A DNA stretch of 64,000 nt from Ollibium composti (GCF_004801285.1 NZ_SSNY01000001.1:248001-312000); one strand, 5' to 3'; shown: positions 49,380-57,720, counted from the first letter of the stretch. The notes: generated by a model not told the origin, from the letters alone. Translations and numbers: made by a program.

Positions 49380-51434
49380 CTAGCCGCGCCGCCGGCCCTC
49401 GCGACCACGCCGCCGCGATCCGCCGTCCCCGTCCGCGCCGGCTTCCATGACCTTGCGCGGCGGCAGCTTCACCTGCTCGGACAGCTTGGGGAAGGCGTCC
49501 ACCTTGTTGGGCAGCGCCATGGCGTTGATGAACAGGCGCTGGAAGTCCGGCTCCAGCGCCGTCTCGATCTTCTCGATCTTCGAAACCTCATGTTCGATCT
49601 CACGGCGATGGTCGCGGTTGAGCAGCGCCATCAGCGCGCCGGTGCCGGAGGCGTTGCCGACCGCCTTGACTTCCGCGAGGTCGCAGTCGGGGATGAGGCC
49701 GAGCACCATGGCGTATTTCGGATCGATGAAGGAGCCGAAAGCGCCGGCGAAGCGGATGGTGTCCACCTGTTCGATACCCTGCTTTTCCATCAACAGCTTG
49801 GTGCCGGCATAAAGGGCCGCCTTGGCGAGCTGGATGGCGCGGATGTCGTTCTGGGTGACGGTGATGCGCGGCTGGCCGTCGCGCAGCAGGTAGGAGAAGG
49901 TGCGGCCGTTCTCGATGATGCGCGGCGTGCGCGCGGCAAGCGCACCGTCGATGACGCCGTCCTCCGAGATCAGGCCGGACAGGTACATCTCCGCCACCAC
50001 CTCGATGATGGCCGAGCCGCAGATGCCGGTGACGCCGGTCGCCTTGGCGGCTTCCTCGAAGCCTTCCTCGTCGGACCATTTGTCGACGCCGATGACCCTG
50101 TATTTCGGCTCGAACGTCTCGGGATCGATGCGCACGCGCTCGATGGCACCGGGGGCGGCGCGCTGGCCGGACGAGATTTCCGCACCCTCGAAGGCGGGGC
50201 CGGTGGGCGAGGAGGCGGCGACGACGTGCTTGTCATTGCCCAGCACGATTTCGGCATTGGTGCCGACATCGACCAGAAGCATCATGCGGTCCTGCCGGTA
50301 AGGGCCTTCCGACAGCGTGGCGCCGGCGGCGTCGGCGCCGACATGGCCGGCAATGCAGGGGAGCGTATAGAGCCGCGCGCCGCGGCTCACCTCGATGCCG
50401 ATCTCGTGCGCCCAGAATTGCAGCGCGCCGGAAACGGCGAGCGCGAACGGCGCCTGGCCGAGCTCGGTCGGGTCGATGCCGAGGAACAGGTGGTGCATGA
50501 TCGGGTTGGCGACGAACACGCAATCGAAGATGTCGTGCCGGTCGACGCCGCTCTCGGCGCACACCTTGCCGATGAGGTCGTTGACGGCCTGGCGCACCGC
50601 AGCGGTCATCGCCCCCTGGCCATCCGGGTTCATCATGACGTAGGAGACGCGGCTCATGACGTCTTCGCCGAAGCGGATCTGCGGGTTCGGCGCGCCGGCC
50701 GATGCCACGATGCGGCCCGACAGCAGCGACACCAGATGCATGGCGATGGTGGTCGAGCCAATGTCGCAGGCGATGCCGTAGGCCTCGTTCTTCAGGCCGG
50801 GATAGAGCGCGATGATGAAGGGGCGCGAGGATTCCATGTCGCGATGGATCGCGGCGGTGACGGCCCAGTTCTCCTTGCGCAGGATCTTCTGGACTTCCGG
50901 GATGAGGTGCGGGGCGACCAGAAGGTCCTTCCAGCCCCAGTCCTTGGCGAGCACGGCCTTCAGGCGGTCCAGATCGCCGAGCGGCTTGTGCATGTCGGGC
51001 TCGTCGACCTCGACGTAGCACATCTGCACGGCGGCGTTGCGCTCGATCACGCGGTCGGTGGCGGCCTTGCGGATGGTCTGCGCATTGATGACGGTGTCCT
51101 GCGGCACGTCGACGACGAGGTCGCCCTGGACGGTGGCCGAGCAGGACAGGCGGCGCCCCTCGGGCAGGCCGCGCACGCGCTCGTAGCGTTCCTCCTTTGG
51201 CCCCTTGGGCGAGATATGATCGAGCGAGGAGACGATCTTGTGCTTGGCGAAATTGCCTTCCTGCACCTCGATCTGGCAGCGCCCGCAGGTGGCGCGGCCG
51301 CCGCACACCGATTCCACATAGACGCCGAGCGAGCGCGCCGCATCGAGAACCGGCGTACCGACGGGGAAGCGCCCACGCTTACCGGACGGCATGAACAGGA
51401 CGAGAGGATCGGTGGAGTTTACGGGAGCGTTCAT
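49380..51434 (-). CDS. ATP-dependent reductive activator of corrinoid protein (RACo/RamA-like, DUF4445)
   Basis: Brings inactive Co(II) corrinoid back to Co(I) using ATP, so a methyltransferase can work in cells where the cofactor gets oxidised. The protein is 684 residues. An N-terminal 2Fe-2S ferredoxin domain has Cys44, Cys50, Cys53 and Cys98 (CGGRATCGRC ... RLSC). A linker and middle domain follow, then an ASKHA ATPase-like DUF4445 domain (about 225-620: ACDIGSTTIAMHL, DVGTNAEIVLG, GAFGSFIDP). The last 12 residues (SRRRGREGRRRG) are Arg/Gly-rich, unusual for the family and also present in two partner proteins nearby. The gene lies at the 3' side of the methyltransferase cluster, separated by repeats. 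Confidence 0.93.
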   Translation of the reverse strand: MNAPVNSTDPLVLFMPSGKRGRFPVGTPVLDAARSLGVYVESVCGGRATCGRCQIEVQEGNFAKHKIVSSLDHISPKGPKEERYERVRGLPEGRRLSCSATVQGDLVVDVPQDTVINAQTIRKAATDRVIERNAAVQMCYVEVDEPDMHKPLGDLDRLKAVLAKDWGWKDLLVAPHLIPEVQKILRKENWAVTAAIHRDMESSRPFIIALYPGLKNEAYGIACDIGSTTIAMHLVSLLSGRIVASAGAPNPQIRFGEDVMSRVSYVMMNPDGQGAMTAAVRQAVNDLIGKVCAESGVDRHDIFDCVFVANPIMHHLFLGIDPTELGQAPFALAVSGALQFWAHEIGIEVSRGARLYTLPCIAGHVGADAAGATLSEGPYRQDRMMLLVDVGTNAEIVLGNDKHVVAASSPTGPAFEGAEISSGQRAAPGAIERVRIDPETFEPKYRVIGVDKWSDEEGFEEAAKATGVTGICGSAIIEVVAEMYLSGLISEDGVIDGALAARTPRIIENGRTFSYLLRDGQPRITVTQNDIRAIQLAKAALYAGTKLLMEKQGIEQVDTIRFAGAFGSFIDPKYAMVLGLIPDCDLAEVKAVGNASGTGALMALLNRDHRREIEHEVSKIEKIETALEPDFQRLFINAMALPNKVDAFPKLSEQVKLPPRKVMEAGADGDGGSRRRGREGRRRG

Positions 51435-51440
51435 TGTACT

Positions 51441-51627
51441 GGTGCGTCCTTCGAGGCTCGCTGCGCTCGCACCTCAGGATGAGGGAGGTGGGTGCGGTTT
51501 CTCCGTTGCCAAGTTCTGAGAGGCAGGGGAACTGTGATATGTTGATGATGACGCTTCAAGGCTTGGGATGAAGGGTGTGAACGCCCCTCATCCTGAGGTG
51601 CGAGCGCAGCGAGCCTCGAAGGACGCA
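51441..51627. repeat. Inverted pair of palindromic repeats (pair B), left of the GIY-YIG gene
   Basis: Arms 51441-51485 and 51586-51627 are reverse complements of each other and copies of pair A. Here the variable central base is G (CTGCGC), matched by GCGCAG in the other arm. The right arm ends five bases before the GIY-YIG start codon. About 100 bases between the arms hold no gene. Confidence 0.9.
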
Positions 51628-51631
51628 TTGA

Positions 51632-51937
51632 ATGCAATTCGAGATGACGGTCTATATGCTCAGATGCGCCGATGGTTCCTACTATGTAGGCTCGACCAAG
51701 CAAGAGGTCGAGGCAAGGCTCTGGGAGCATAACAACCTTCCCATCGACAGCTACACGGCGCGCCGTCGGCCGGTGGAACTTGTCTTCGCCGAAGGTTACG
51801 ACCGCATCACCGATGCCATCGCGCGAGAGCGACAAATCAAAGGTTGGTCTCGGCGTAAGAAAGAAGCGTTGGTCGCGCTTGCCTATGAGAGTCTGCCGGC
51901 GCTGTCGCGGCGAGGTCATCTTGTTGATAGAGAGTAA
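51632..51937 (+). CDS. GIY-YIG nuclease domain protein bordered by repeats
   Basis: A 101-residue single-domain GIY-YIG protein of the UvrC-N/YhbQ type. VYMLRCADGSYYVGST (about 7-22) is the modified GIY...YVG pair, then the Arg in a helix (EARLWEHN), RRRPVELVFAEGY, and the Glu-bearing AIARERQIKGWSRRKKEAL typical of these small proteins. It starts five bases after repeat pair B and its stop codon touches repeat pair C. It has no ribosome-binding site of its own other than repeat sequence. A structure-specific endonuclease is expected; no role in the neighbouring pathways is apparent. Confidence 0.85.
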   Translation: MQFEMTVYMLRCADGSYYVGSTKQEVEARLWEHNNLPIDSYTARRRPVELVFAEGYDRITDAIARERQIKGWSRRKKEALVALAYESLPALSRRGHLVDRE

Positions 51938-52070
51938 GTGCGTCCTTCGAGGCTCGCTTCGCTCGCACCTCAGGATGAGGGAGGTGGTTTGCCCGGTTTT
52001 GCTTGCGCAGGTTCGGCACAAACGGTCCTCATCCTGAGGTGCGAGCGAAGCGAGCCTCGAAGGACGCACG
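51938..52070. repeat. Inverted pair of palindromic repeats (pair C), right of the GIY-YIG gene
   Basis: Arms 51938-51981 and 52027-52070 are reverse complements, copies of the same element as pairs A and B. The variable central base is T (CTTCGC), matched by GCGAAG in the other arm. The left arm begins at the base after the GIY-YIG stop codon. Confidence 0.9.
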
Positions 52071-52078
52071 ACCATTCC

Positions 52079-53053
52079 TCATCCCCTCGCCATCCTCGCC
52101 TCACGGCCACCGCGACGTCTTCCGCCGGCAGCCGCAGCGCCTTCCGCGCTGGGCGTGGTGACCGCCACCGGCGGCGGGGCGGCGTGCTCGCCCGGCTTGA
52201 AGTCCTTGTAGGTCTTGATCCAGGTCATGCAGTCCTTGTCGGTGCCGGCCAGAACGTTGGCGCCGCGCACGGCTTCCATCTCCTGCGGGCGGACCGGGTT
52301 CATGATGGCCGAGGTCATGCCCGCGCCAATCACCATCGGGATGAAGGCGGCGTTGATGCCGTGCCGGTGCGGCAGGCCGAAGGAGATGTTGGAGAGGCCG
52401 CAGGTGGTGTTGACCTTGAGTTCCTCGCGGAGCCGCCGCAGCAGCGCGAAGACCTGGCGGCCGGCATCGCCCAGCGCGCCGATCGGCATGACCAGCGGGT
52501 CGACCACCACGTCGTGCGCCGGGATGCCGAAATCGGCGCAGCGCTCGACGATCTTCTTGGCAACGGCGAAACGGACGTCCGGATCCATCGAGATGCCGGT
52601 CTCGTCGTTGGAGATGGCGACCACCGGCACGTTGTATTTCTTCACCAGCGGCAGGATCGCTTCCAGCTTCTCCTCCTCGCCGGTGACGGAATTGACCAGC
52701 GGACGGCCCTTGGCGACCTTGAGTGCCGCTTCGATGGCGCCGGAAACGGACGAGTCGATGGACAGCGGCAGGTCGACCAGGTTCTGGACGATCTCAAGCG
52801 TCTGGACCAGCAGGCCCGGTTCCGTTTCGTTCGGGTTGACGGAGGTGACGCCGGCATTGACGTCGAGCATGGTGGCGCCGCAGGCGGCCTGTTCCAGCGC
52901 GTCCTTCTTCACCGTCTCGAAATTGCCCTCGATCATCTCGGCGGCCAGCTTCTTGCGACCGGTCGGGTTGATGCGCTCGCCGATCACGCAGAACGGCTGG
53001 TCGAAACCGATGACGATTTCGCGGGTCGCGGATGCGACGATGGTGCGGGTCAT
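52079..53053 (-). CDS. Methyl-corrinoid:tetrahydrofolate methyltransferase (pterin-binding, MtgA/MtvA-like)
   Basis: Moves the methyl group from the methylated corrinoid protein to tetrahydrofolate. The protein is 324 residues with a pterin-binding TIM barrel: IGERINPTGRKKLA (about 24-37), LDVNAGVTSVNPNETE (63-78), SIDSS (98-102), DPLVMPIG (about 189-196) and GLSNISFGLP (223-232), the pattern of MeTr/MtgA and the MetH folate domain. The last 15 residues, GGRRRGGREARMARG, form an Arg/Gly-rich tail like that of the RACo protein. An AT-rich palindrome lies just upstream of the start, so it is probably expressed from its own promoter beside metF. Confidence 0.92.
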   Translation of the reverse strand: MTRTIVASATREIVIGFDQPFCVIGERINPTGRKKLAAEMIEGNFETVKKDALEQAACGATMLDVNAGVTSVNPNETEPGLLVQTLEIVQNLVDLPLSIDSSVSGAIEAALKVAKGRPLVNSVTGEEEKLEAILPLVKKYNVPVVAISNDETGISMDPDVRFAVAKKIVERCADFGIPAHDVVVDPLVMPIGALGDAGRQVFALLRRLREELKVNTTCGLSNISFGLPHRHGINAAFIPMVIGAGMTSAIMNPVRPQEMEAVRGANVLAGTDKDCMTWIKTYKDFKPGEHAAPPPVAVTTPSAEGAAAAGGRRRGGREARMARG

Positions 53054-53068
53054 GATTGTCTCCGTCGT

Positions 53069-53090
53069 GATATAAAGATTTCTTTATATC
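53069..53090. promoter_or_regulatory. Perfect AT-rich palindrome before the folate methyltransferase gene
   Basis: GATATAAAGA-TT-TCTTTATATC, 10-bp arms, 16 bases upstream of the start codon and inside an unusually AT-rich patch. It resembles the palindromes of ArsR-family regulators of the methionine/S-adenosylhomocysteine cycle (SahR type) in proteobacteria, from memory. The site overlaps where the promoter must lie, so a repressor is likely. Confidence 0.6.
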
Positions 53091-53132
53091 GTTATCTGAT
53101 TGCATTCAAGCACAGGTTCGGGATGGCGTCGG

Positions 53133-54233
53133 TCAATGCGCGGACTTGACCATGTCCACCTGCGTTTCGGTTATGTCGTCGTGAAGCAGGCGGCCGAGGC
53201 GCTCGGCGACCAGCGCGTCATCGGCGCGCACTTCGCGTATCCACGGCCGGCGGCCCTTCAGCACGCCCGATTCATCGACGATCTCGGCGACGTATTCCTC
53301 CTGCCGGTAGGCCATCACATGGACGCCCGACACGCCGGGGATTTCCTTCACCTCGTTGATGATGTCGATGCAGAGCTGCTTGCCTTCCTTCTTCTGGTCC
53401 TCAGCGCCCTCCAGCCGCTTGATGACGGCGTCGGGGATGTGGATGCCCGGCACGTTGGAGCGGATCCATTTCGCCGTCTTGGCCGAGGCGAGGGGACCGA
53501 CGCCGCACAGGATGAAGACCTTTTCGGTATAGCCGAGGTCGCGCACGCGCTGCATGTAGGTGCGAAACATCGGCACGTCGAAGCAATACTGGCTCTGCAC
53601 GAACTGCGCGCCGGCGGCGATCTTCTTGCCAAGCCGGTGCGGGCGGAAATCGTAAGGCGGCGCGAACGGGTTGATGGCGGCGCCGAGGAACACTTGCGGT
53701 GGCGTCGTCAGCTTGCGGCCGGAGAGGAACTTGCCGTTGTCGCGCATGACGCGTACGGTCTCCAGCAACGACATGCAGTCGAGATCGAACACCGGCTTGG
53801 CGCCGGGCTGGTCGCCGGCCTGCACGCCGTCACCGGTCAGGCACAGCATGTTGGCGACGCCCATGGCGGCACCGCCCAGCACGTCGCCCTGGATGGCGAT
53901 GCGGTTCTTGTCGCGGCAGGCGATCTGCATGATCGGCGCGTAGCCCATGCGGGTCAAAAGCGCGCAGATGCCGACCGACGACATATGGCAGTTGGCGCCG
54001 GAGGCGTCGACGGCGTTGATGGCGTCCACCCAGCCGTCGAAGATTTTCGCGCGGTTGTAGACGTCTTCGGGGTCGGCGCTGTCGGGCGGGTTCAGTTCGG
54101 TGGTGACGGCGAACTCGCCGCGGCGCAGTACGCGCTCGAGGCGGCCGCGCGAGGTGTGGCCGGGCAGGGGCTCCAGCGGCAGGTGGATGCCGGCCGGGTT
54201 CTCGTCGCGCTGTGGAGGGCGGGCGGAGGTCAT
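53133..54233 (-). CDS. metF: Methylenetetrahydrofolate reductase (MetF family)
   Basis: Interconverts 5-methyl- and 5,10-methylene-tetrahydrofolate with FAD. The protein is 366 residues. TTELNPPDSADPEDVYNRA carries the catalytic Glu of the family, CLTGDG (about 130-135) contacts flavin, and GAAINPFAPP and FVQSQYCFDVPMF (about 213-225) match MetF. It is longer at both ends than Escherichia coli MetF. With the folate methyltransferase beside it, the expected direction here is oxidation of methyl-THF to methylene-THF. Coupled by ATGA overlap to the MetV-like gene. Confidence 0.93.
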   Translation of the reverse strand: MTSARPPQRDENPAGIHLPLEPLPGHTSRGRLERVLRRGEFAVTTELNPPDSADPEDVYNRAKIFDGWVDAINAVDASGANCHMSSVGICALLTRMGYAPIMQIACRDKNRIAIQGDVLGGAAMGVANMLCLTGDGVQAGDQPGAKPVFDLDCMSLLETVRVMRDNGKFLSGRKLTTPPQVFLGAAINPFAPPYDFRPHRLGKKIAAGAQFVQSQYCFDVPMFRTYMQRVRDLGYTEKVFILCGVGPLASAKTAKWIRSNVPGIHIPDAVIKRLEGAEDQKKEGKQLCIDIINEVKEIPGVSGVHVMAYRQEEYVAEIVDESGVLKGRRPWIREVRADDALVAERLGRLLHDDITETQVDMVKSAH

Positions 54234-54898
54234 GCTGCGTTTCCGGATTTGGCGGCTTCACGCGCGGCGGCCGCCTGCGCGGTCACGCGCAGCCAGGCGG
54301 ACGTTTCGCGCAGCGACTGGTCGACCGGCTTCTGCACGTTGAAGATGGCGTCGCCCTTGACCATTTGCCTGGAGCCTTCCCACGCCTTCACCCAGACGCA
54401 GGGCATGTCGGGTTCCACTTCGCAGTGGCCGTTGGCGCGCACGCCGCCGCAGGGCCCGTTGCGCAATTGCTTGGGGCAGTTCATCGGGCATGACATGCCG
54501 GTGGAAGACAGGATGCATTGGCCGCACATGCGGCAGTCGAACATGAAGCCCTTGACGCGCTTCTCGACGAATTTCACCGGTGCCTCGACGCGGCCGTAGC
54601 CGATGCCTTTCCACAGCGGATGCAGCATCAGGAAGGCGTCGGCGAAGCGGGCGTAGAACCATTCCAGCAGCCGCGAATGGCGGATCGACCACAGCCGGAC
54701 GGCGAAGGAGCGCTGCACGCGCCGCTGCGGCGACACGTCGGCGGGCTTGTAGTCGCTCTTCGGCGCGGTCTTCTTGACCATGGTGGCCTGCGTCACGCCG
54801 CCCGCCGCTGCGGGCGGTATGGCCTCGCCCGCAGCGCTCGCCGGACCGGCCGCGGTTGTCGATTCCAGCGGGGTCGTCTTCGGCTGGGTGCTATCCAT
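54230..54898 (-). CDS. MetV-like protein (methylenetetrahydrofolate reductase C-terminal family)
   Basis: A 222-residue protein with a disordered Ala/Pro-rich N-terminus (about 1-50) and a Cys-rich domain: CRMCGQC (about 122-128), CPMNCPKQL, GPCGGV, GHCEVEPDMPCVW. These cysteines match the zinc/iron-sulfur module of MetV, which partners MetF in acetogens and some other bacteria. It may stabilise MetF or pass it electrons. It overlaps metF by four bases and the next gene by eight. Confidence 0.88.
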   Translation of the reverse strand: MDSTQPKTTPLESTTAAGPASAAGEAIPPAAAGGVTQATMVKKTAPKSDYKPADVSPQRRVQRSFAVRLWSIRHSRLLEWFYARFADAFLMLHPLWKGIGYGRVEAPVKFVEKRVKGFMFDCRMCGQCILSSTGMSCPMNCPKQLRNGPCGGVRANGHCEVEPDMPCVWVKAWEGSRQMVKGDAIFNVQKPVDQSLRETSAWLRVTAQAAAAREAAKSGNAA

Positions 54899-55193
54899 TT
54901 TCCTTGCCGCCTGATTTGGCGAGAGCGACCAGCCGCTCCCGCGGATATGCCGCTTCGAGGTCGTTCACGGCCTTGTCAGCCTCGGCTTCGAGGTCGTCGC
55001 CGACAGGCACGGGGTCGGCGCGCCGCCATTCGGCGAGGTAGGCGTCCGTCGCGGCCGCCCCTGACTTCATCGCAGCCATGTCGATGGCCTCGGTGAAGCG
55101 CAGCGACAGTTCGCGCTTGGCGTTCAGCCGCCCGCGCTTGACGGTGACCTGAGCGGGAATGTCGCGCCAGTAGACGACGATCAGATCGGCCAT
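54891..55193 (-). CDS. Virulence_fact-domain small protein (PF13769 type)
   Basis: A 100-residue protein starting MADLIVVYWRDIPAQVTVKR, matching the conserved N-terminus of the Virulence_fact family. No catalytic motif is visible. The family name is historical. Its overlap with metV and metF suggests it helps the folate/corrinoid one-carbon system, for example in cluster or cofactor handling. Its promoter region carries shared motif site 3. Confidence 0.8.
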   Translation of the reverse strand: MADLIVVYWRDIPAQVTVKRGRLNAKRELSLRFTEAIDMAAMKSGAAATDAYLAEWRRADPVPVGDDLEAEADKAVNDLEAAYPRERLVALAKSGGKENG

Positions 55194-55291
55194 GATTGGT
55201 AACTCCTCTTGGTTTCGAGCATTGCCGCATGCAGGTTCGGCCCGCTTCTCATGGGACGACGCATGGGCCTTCAAAAGCGACGCAGGCGGGC

Positions 55292-55304
55292 GTCGCAAAC
55301 GGGC
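55292..55304. promoter_or_regulatory. Shared motif site 3 (upstream of the Virulence_fact-metV-metF operon)
   Basis: GTCGCAAACGGGC, identical over 13 bases to site 2. It sits 99 bases upstream of the operon start, within the 131-base gap after the formyltransferase-like gene. An inverted pair GCGACGC (55278-55284) / GCGTCGC (55290-55296, overlapping the motif) lies next to it. Confidence 0.6.
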
Positions 55305-55324
55305 GGATTTGCGGCGAGGGAATA

Positions 55325-56107
55325 TTACCAGACGCGTTTCGTCAAACCGGTCCACAGATAGAACCAGATCGTCGGGTGATACCATTGCCGCGAAGGCAGA
55401 TCGGTCTTCAAGATCTCGATGCGTCCCGAGGCCGCGGCCTCGATGGCCTCGGCGCAGGCGTCGGCCGAAAAGGAGGCCATCGTCATGGCGTAGCTGGGGA
55501 TGGAATCGCCGGGCTTCGGCTTCGACCGGACCTGCCGGACGATGCCGCCGGTATCGACCCCGGCATCGACCAGATGCACGGTCGCGCCGAAGTTTTCGGC
55601 ATCGCCGGTCGCCAAAGCCCAGTAGCCGCCGTTCATGCCGCGATATTTCGGCGTGATGCCGGCGTGGAAGTTGAGAACGGGACAGGCGATGCGTGCCAGC
55701 GTGGCGCGCGATACGAGGCGGCAGCCGTTGAGCAGCACCACGTCGGCGCCCATGGCGGCGATGGCGTCGGCGCATTCGGGCGAATCGGCCGATGCGACAT
55801 GCACGATGCGCTGGTCCGGCGCCGGCTCGATGCGCAGGCGGCATTCCTCGACCGTCCGTTGCCGGCGGCGACTGGAGAGGGGGCGGAAAAGCCGCGTGAG
55901 CACCATCGTGCCCAGCTGTCCGGCGACGGCGATCCTGCCGAAGCGGCGGGCGCGGGCGCGCAGCAGGGCGCCCTTGGATTCGGGCGCCTCTAGAATGACG
56001 GTCACCGGCCCGATGCGGTCGCTCAGCGCATTGACGAGGGCCCAGACATGGGTTCCCCCCGCCGTGACGACGGCAACGCGGTGGCCGGCCGTTTTCGCTT
56101 CGCTCAT
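55325..56107 (-). CDS. Formyltransferase-fold protein
   Basis: A 260-residue protein with the PurN/Fmt-type domain: VAVVTAGGTHVWALVNAL at the N-terminus and LNFHAGITPKYRGMNGGYWAL (about 159-179) with the catalytic His and neighbouring Asn region. VHLVDAGVDTGGIVRQ (about 190-205) holds the family Asp. Relatives transfer formyl groups from 10-formyl-THF to amines, or hydrolyse 10-formyl-THF to formate. Its place in a methyl-THF-producing cluster makes one-carbon disposal attractive, but an unrelated N-formylation of a sugar or amino acid is equally possible. The C-terminus KTDLPSRQWYHPT is unusual. Confidence 0.8.
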   Translation of the reverse strand: MSEAKTAGHRVAVVTAGGTHVWALVNALSDRIGPVTVILEAPESKGALLRARARRFGRIAVAGQLGTMVLTRLFRPLSSRRRQRTVEECRLRIEPAPDQRIVHVASADSPECADAIAAMGADVVLLNGCRLVSRATLARIACPVLNFHAGITPKYRGMNGGYWALATGDAENFGATVHLVDAGVDTGGIVRQVRSKPKPGDSIPSYAMTMASFSADACAEAIEAAASGRIEILKTDLPSRQWYHPTIWFYLWTGLTKRVW

Positions 56108-56148
56108 TTCTTCCCCCGTGGCCCGCGCGGAGTATCGAGCGCCAAGGG

Positions 56149-57081
56149 TTAAGATTTCGCGGCGTCGCCGGCTGCGTCCGATTGGCCCAGATCGCGGACG
56201 AGCTTGCCGTGGAAACGGATATAGCCGCGTTCGGTCGTTCTCAGATGTTCCGCCACGACCTCGTGGAAGCGGGGCAATTGGTGGAAAGGCACCGCCGGGT
56301 AGGAATGATGCTCGGCATGGTAGGGCATGTTCCACGCCACGAAGCGCACCAGCGAGGTCGTAAAGGTGGTGCGCGTGTTCTCCAGCATGTTGGCGACGTG
56401 CGGGCAGCGCGTGTGTTCGGCAAGCAGGTAAGCGCGCAGGAAAGGCTGGCCGAGCAGCGCCGGCACGATCCATATCCAGACCAGGAGCGGCGTGCCGAGG
56501 AGGAGGGATAGGGCGACCGCAAGCGCATAGCCGGCCAGATACCGGCGGGCTTCGGCCGCCACCTTGGGGCGTCCTTTTTCCGGAACATAGACATCATGGT
56601 TTCTGCCGGTCGCGTTGACGACGATCGTCCTGATCATGCCGCTCCAGTATGCCCAGCCGGAAAGGTAGAGGAGATATTGCGCCAGCGTCTGGGGCTTCGG
56701 GCTCATCAGCTCCGGATCGTTTTCGGGATCGTGCGTGTAGCGATGATGGGCGAAGTGGAAATAGCGGAACCATGTCGGCGGTAACAGGATCAGAAAACCG
56801 GCGACGTTGGCCAGAACGGTGTTCAGCCGATCGGTGCGGAACGCCGTGCCGTGAATGGTCTCATGGACCAGCGTGAACAGGAAGACGATCAGGATGCCTT
56901 GCGGCACCATCAGCAGCGGCCAGAACGGCACCCTGACGGCGATCAGAATTGCCAGGGCCGCCATCAGGGAGAGATACACCGCCAGTCGCACGAGGCCGGG
57001 GGCGTCGCTTTTCTCGGTCAGGCCCCTCCTGGTATCGGGCGACAGCCCCGCTATGACGGCGCGATGGTCGATCTCGCTCAT
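56149..57081 (-). CDS. Membrane fatty acid desaturase-family di-iron protein
   Basis: A 310-residue membrane protein with four or so helices and all three histidine boxes: HETIH (about 73-77), HFAHHRYTH (about 108-116) and HAEHH (about 255-259), which bind two irons. Relatives introduce double bonds or hydroxyls into fatty acids, carotenoids or sphingoid lipids. It lies in the middle of the one-carbon cluster with no obvious link. It starts three bases after the DUF4893 gene stops. Confidence 0.88.
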   Translation of the reverse strand: MSEIDHRAVIAGLSPDTRRGLTEKSDAPGLVRLAVYLSLMAALAILIAVRVPFWPLLMVPQGILIVFLFTLVHETIHGTAFRTDRLNTVLANVAGFLILLPPTWFRYFHFAHHRYTHDPENDPELMSPKPQTLAQYLLYLSGWAYWSGMIRTIVVNATGRNHDVYVPEKGRPKVAAEARRYLAGYALAVALSLLLGTPLLVWIWIVPALLGQPFLRAYLLAEHTRCPHVANMLENTRTTFTTSLVRFVAWNMPYHAEHHSYPAVPFHQLPRFHEVVAEHLRTTERGYIRFHGKLVRDLGQSDAAGDAAKS

Positions 57082-57084
57082 GGC

Positions 57085-57675
57085 TCAGCGCTTGAATTCG
57101 AGGATATCGAGGTTCGATTCGTAGTAGGGCGCGGGCAGTTCGAGGCGCCAGGTATTCGGCCCGGTCCGGAAGGCATAGCCGACCTGGTCCGACTTCGGCC
57201 CGCTGCCATAGGGCAGGACCGGATCGCCTTCGACGAAGAAGCTGCCGAGGTAGATCGCGCGCTTGGCGTTGTCGTCGTAGAAACGGCCCTTGGTGCGCTG
57301 CGAGCCGGTCAGTTTCTCCAGCACCCAGCCGGACCCGTCGTCGCTGACCTTGCATTTGAACCAGCCATAGATGACCAGCACGCCGAAATCGCCGCCGGCC
57401 TTGATGGTGCGGCATTTCCAGTTGCCGGTGAGGTCCTTGTCGGAGAAGGCGACCGGCGGCCGTGCCAGGACGGCATTGAACTCCTTCACCTCGGCGGGTT
57501 CGCCCTTCTGTGCCGCCGCGATGGCCGCCTTGCGGGTTTCGCCGTATTTTTCCAGCTTGGCCTTGTCGGATGGCGTCATCAGCTTTTGCACGACGCCGTC
57601 TGCGAGGGCCGGGGCCGCCAGCGATACGGCCAGCGACCCGACAAGAGCGGCGAGGACGGCGATGCGCGGTTTCAT
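57085..57675 (-). CDS. DUF4893 periplasmic protein
   Basis: A 196-residue secreted protein with signal peptide MKPRIAVLAALVGSLAVSLA (cleavage near ALA-DG, residue 25). The mature part DKAKLEKYGETRKAAIAAA and LTGNWKCRTIKAG ... FKCKVSDDG matches DUF4893. Two Cys (WKCRT, FKCKV) may be disulfide-bonded. Function unknown; it is co-directional with the desaturase gene. Confidence 0.82.
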   Translation of the reverse strand: MKPRIAVLAALVGSLAVSLAAPALADGVVQKLMTPSDKAKLEKYGETRKAAIAAAQKGEPAEVKEFNAVLARPPVAFSDKDLTGNWKCRTIKAGGDFGVLVIYGWFKCKVSDDGSGWVLEKLTGSQRTKGRFYDDNAKRAIYLGSFFVEGDPVLPYGSGPKSDQVGYAFRTGPNTWRLELPAPYYESNLDILEFKR

Positions 57676-57720
57676 GGATTTCCCCGTCGAAAACGCACGG
57701 CCCAGTGCCGTGCGCGCCGA

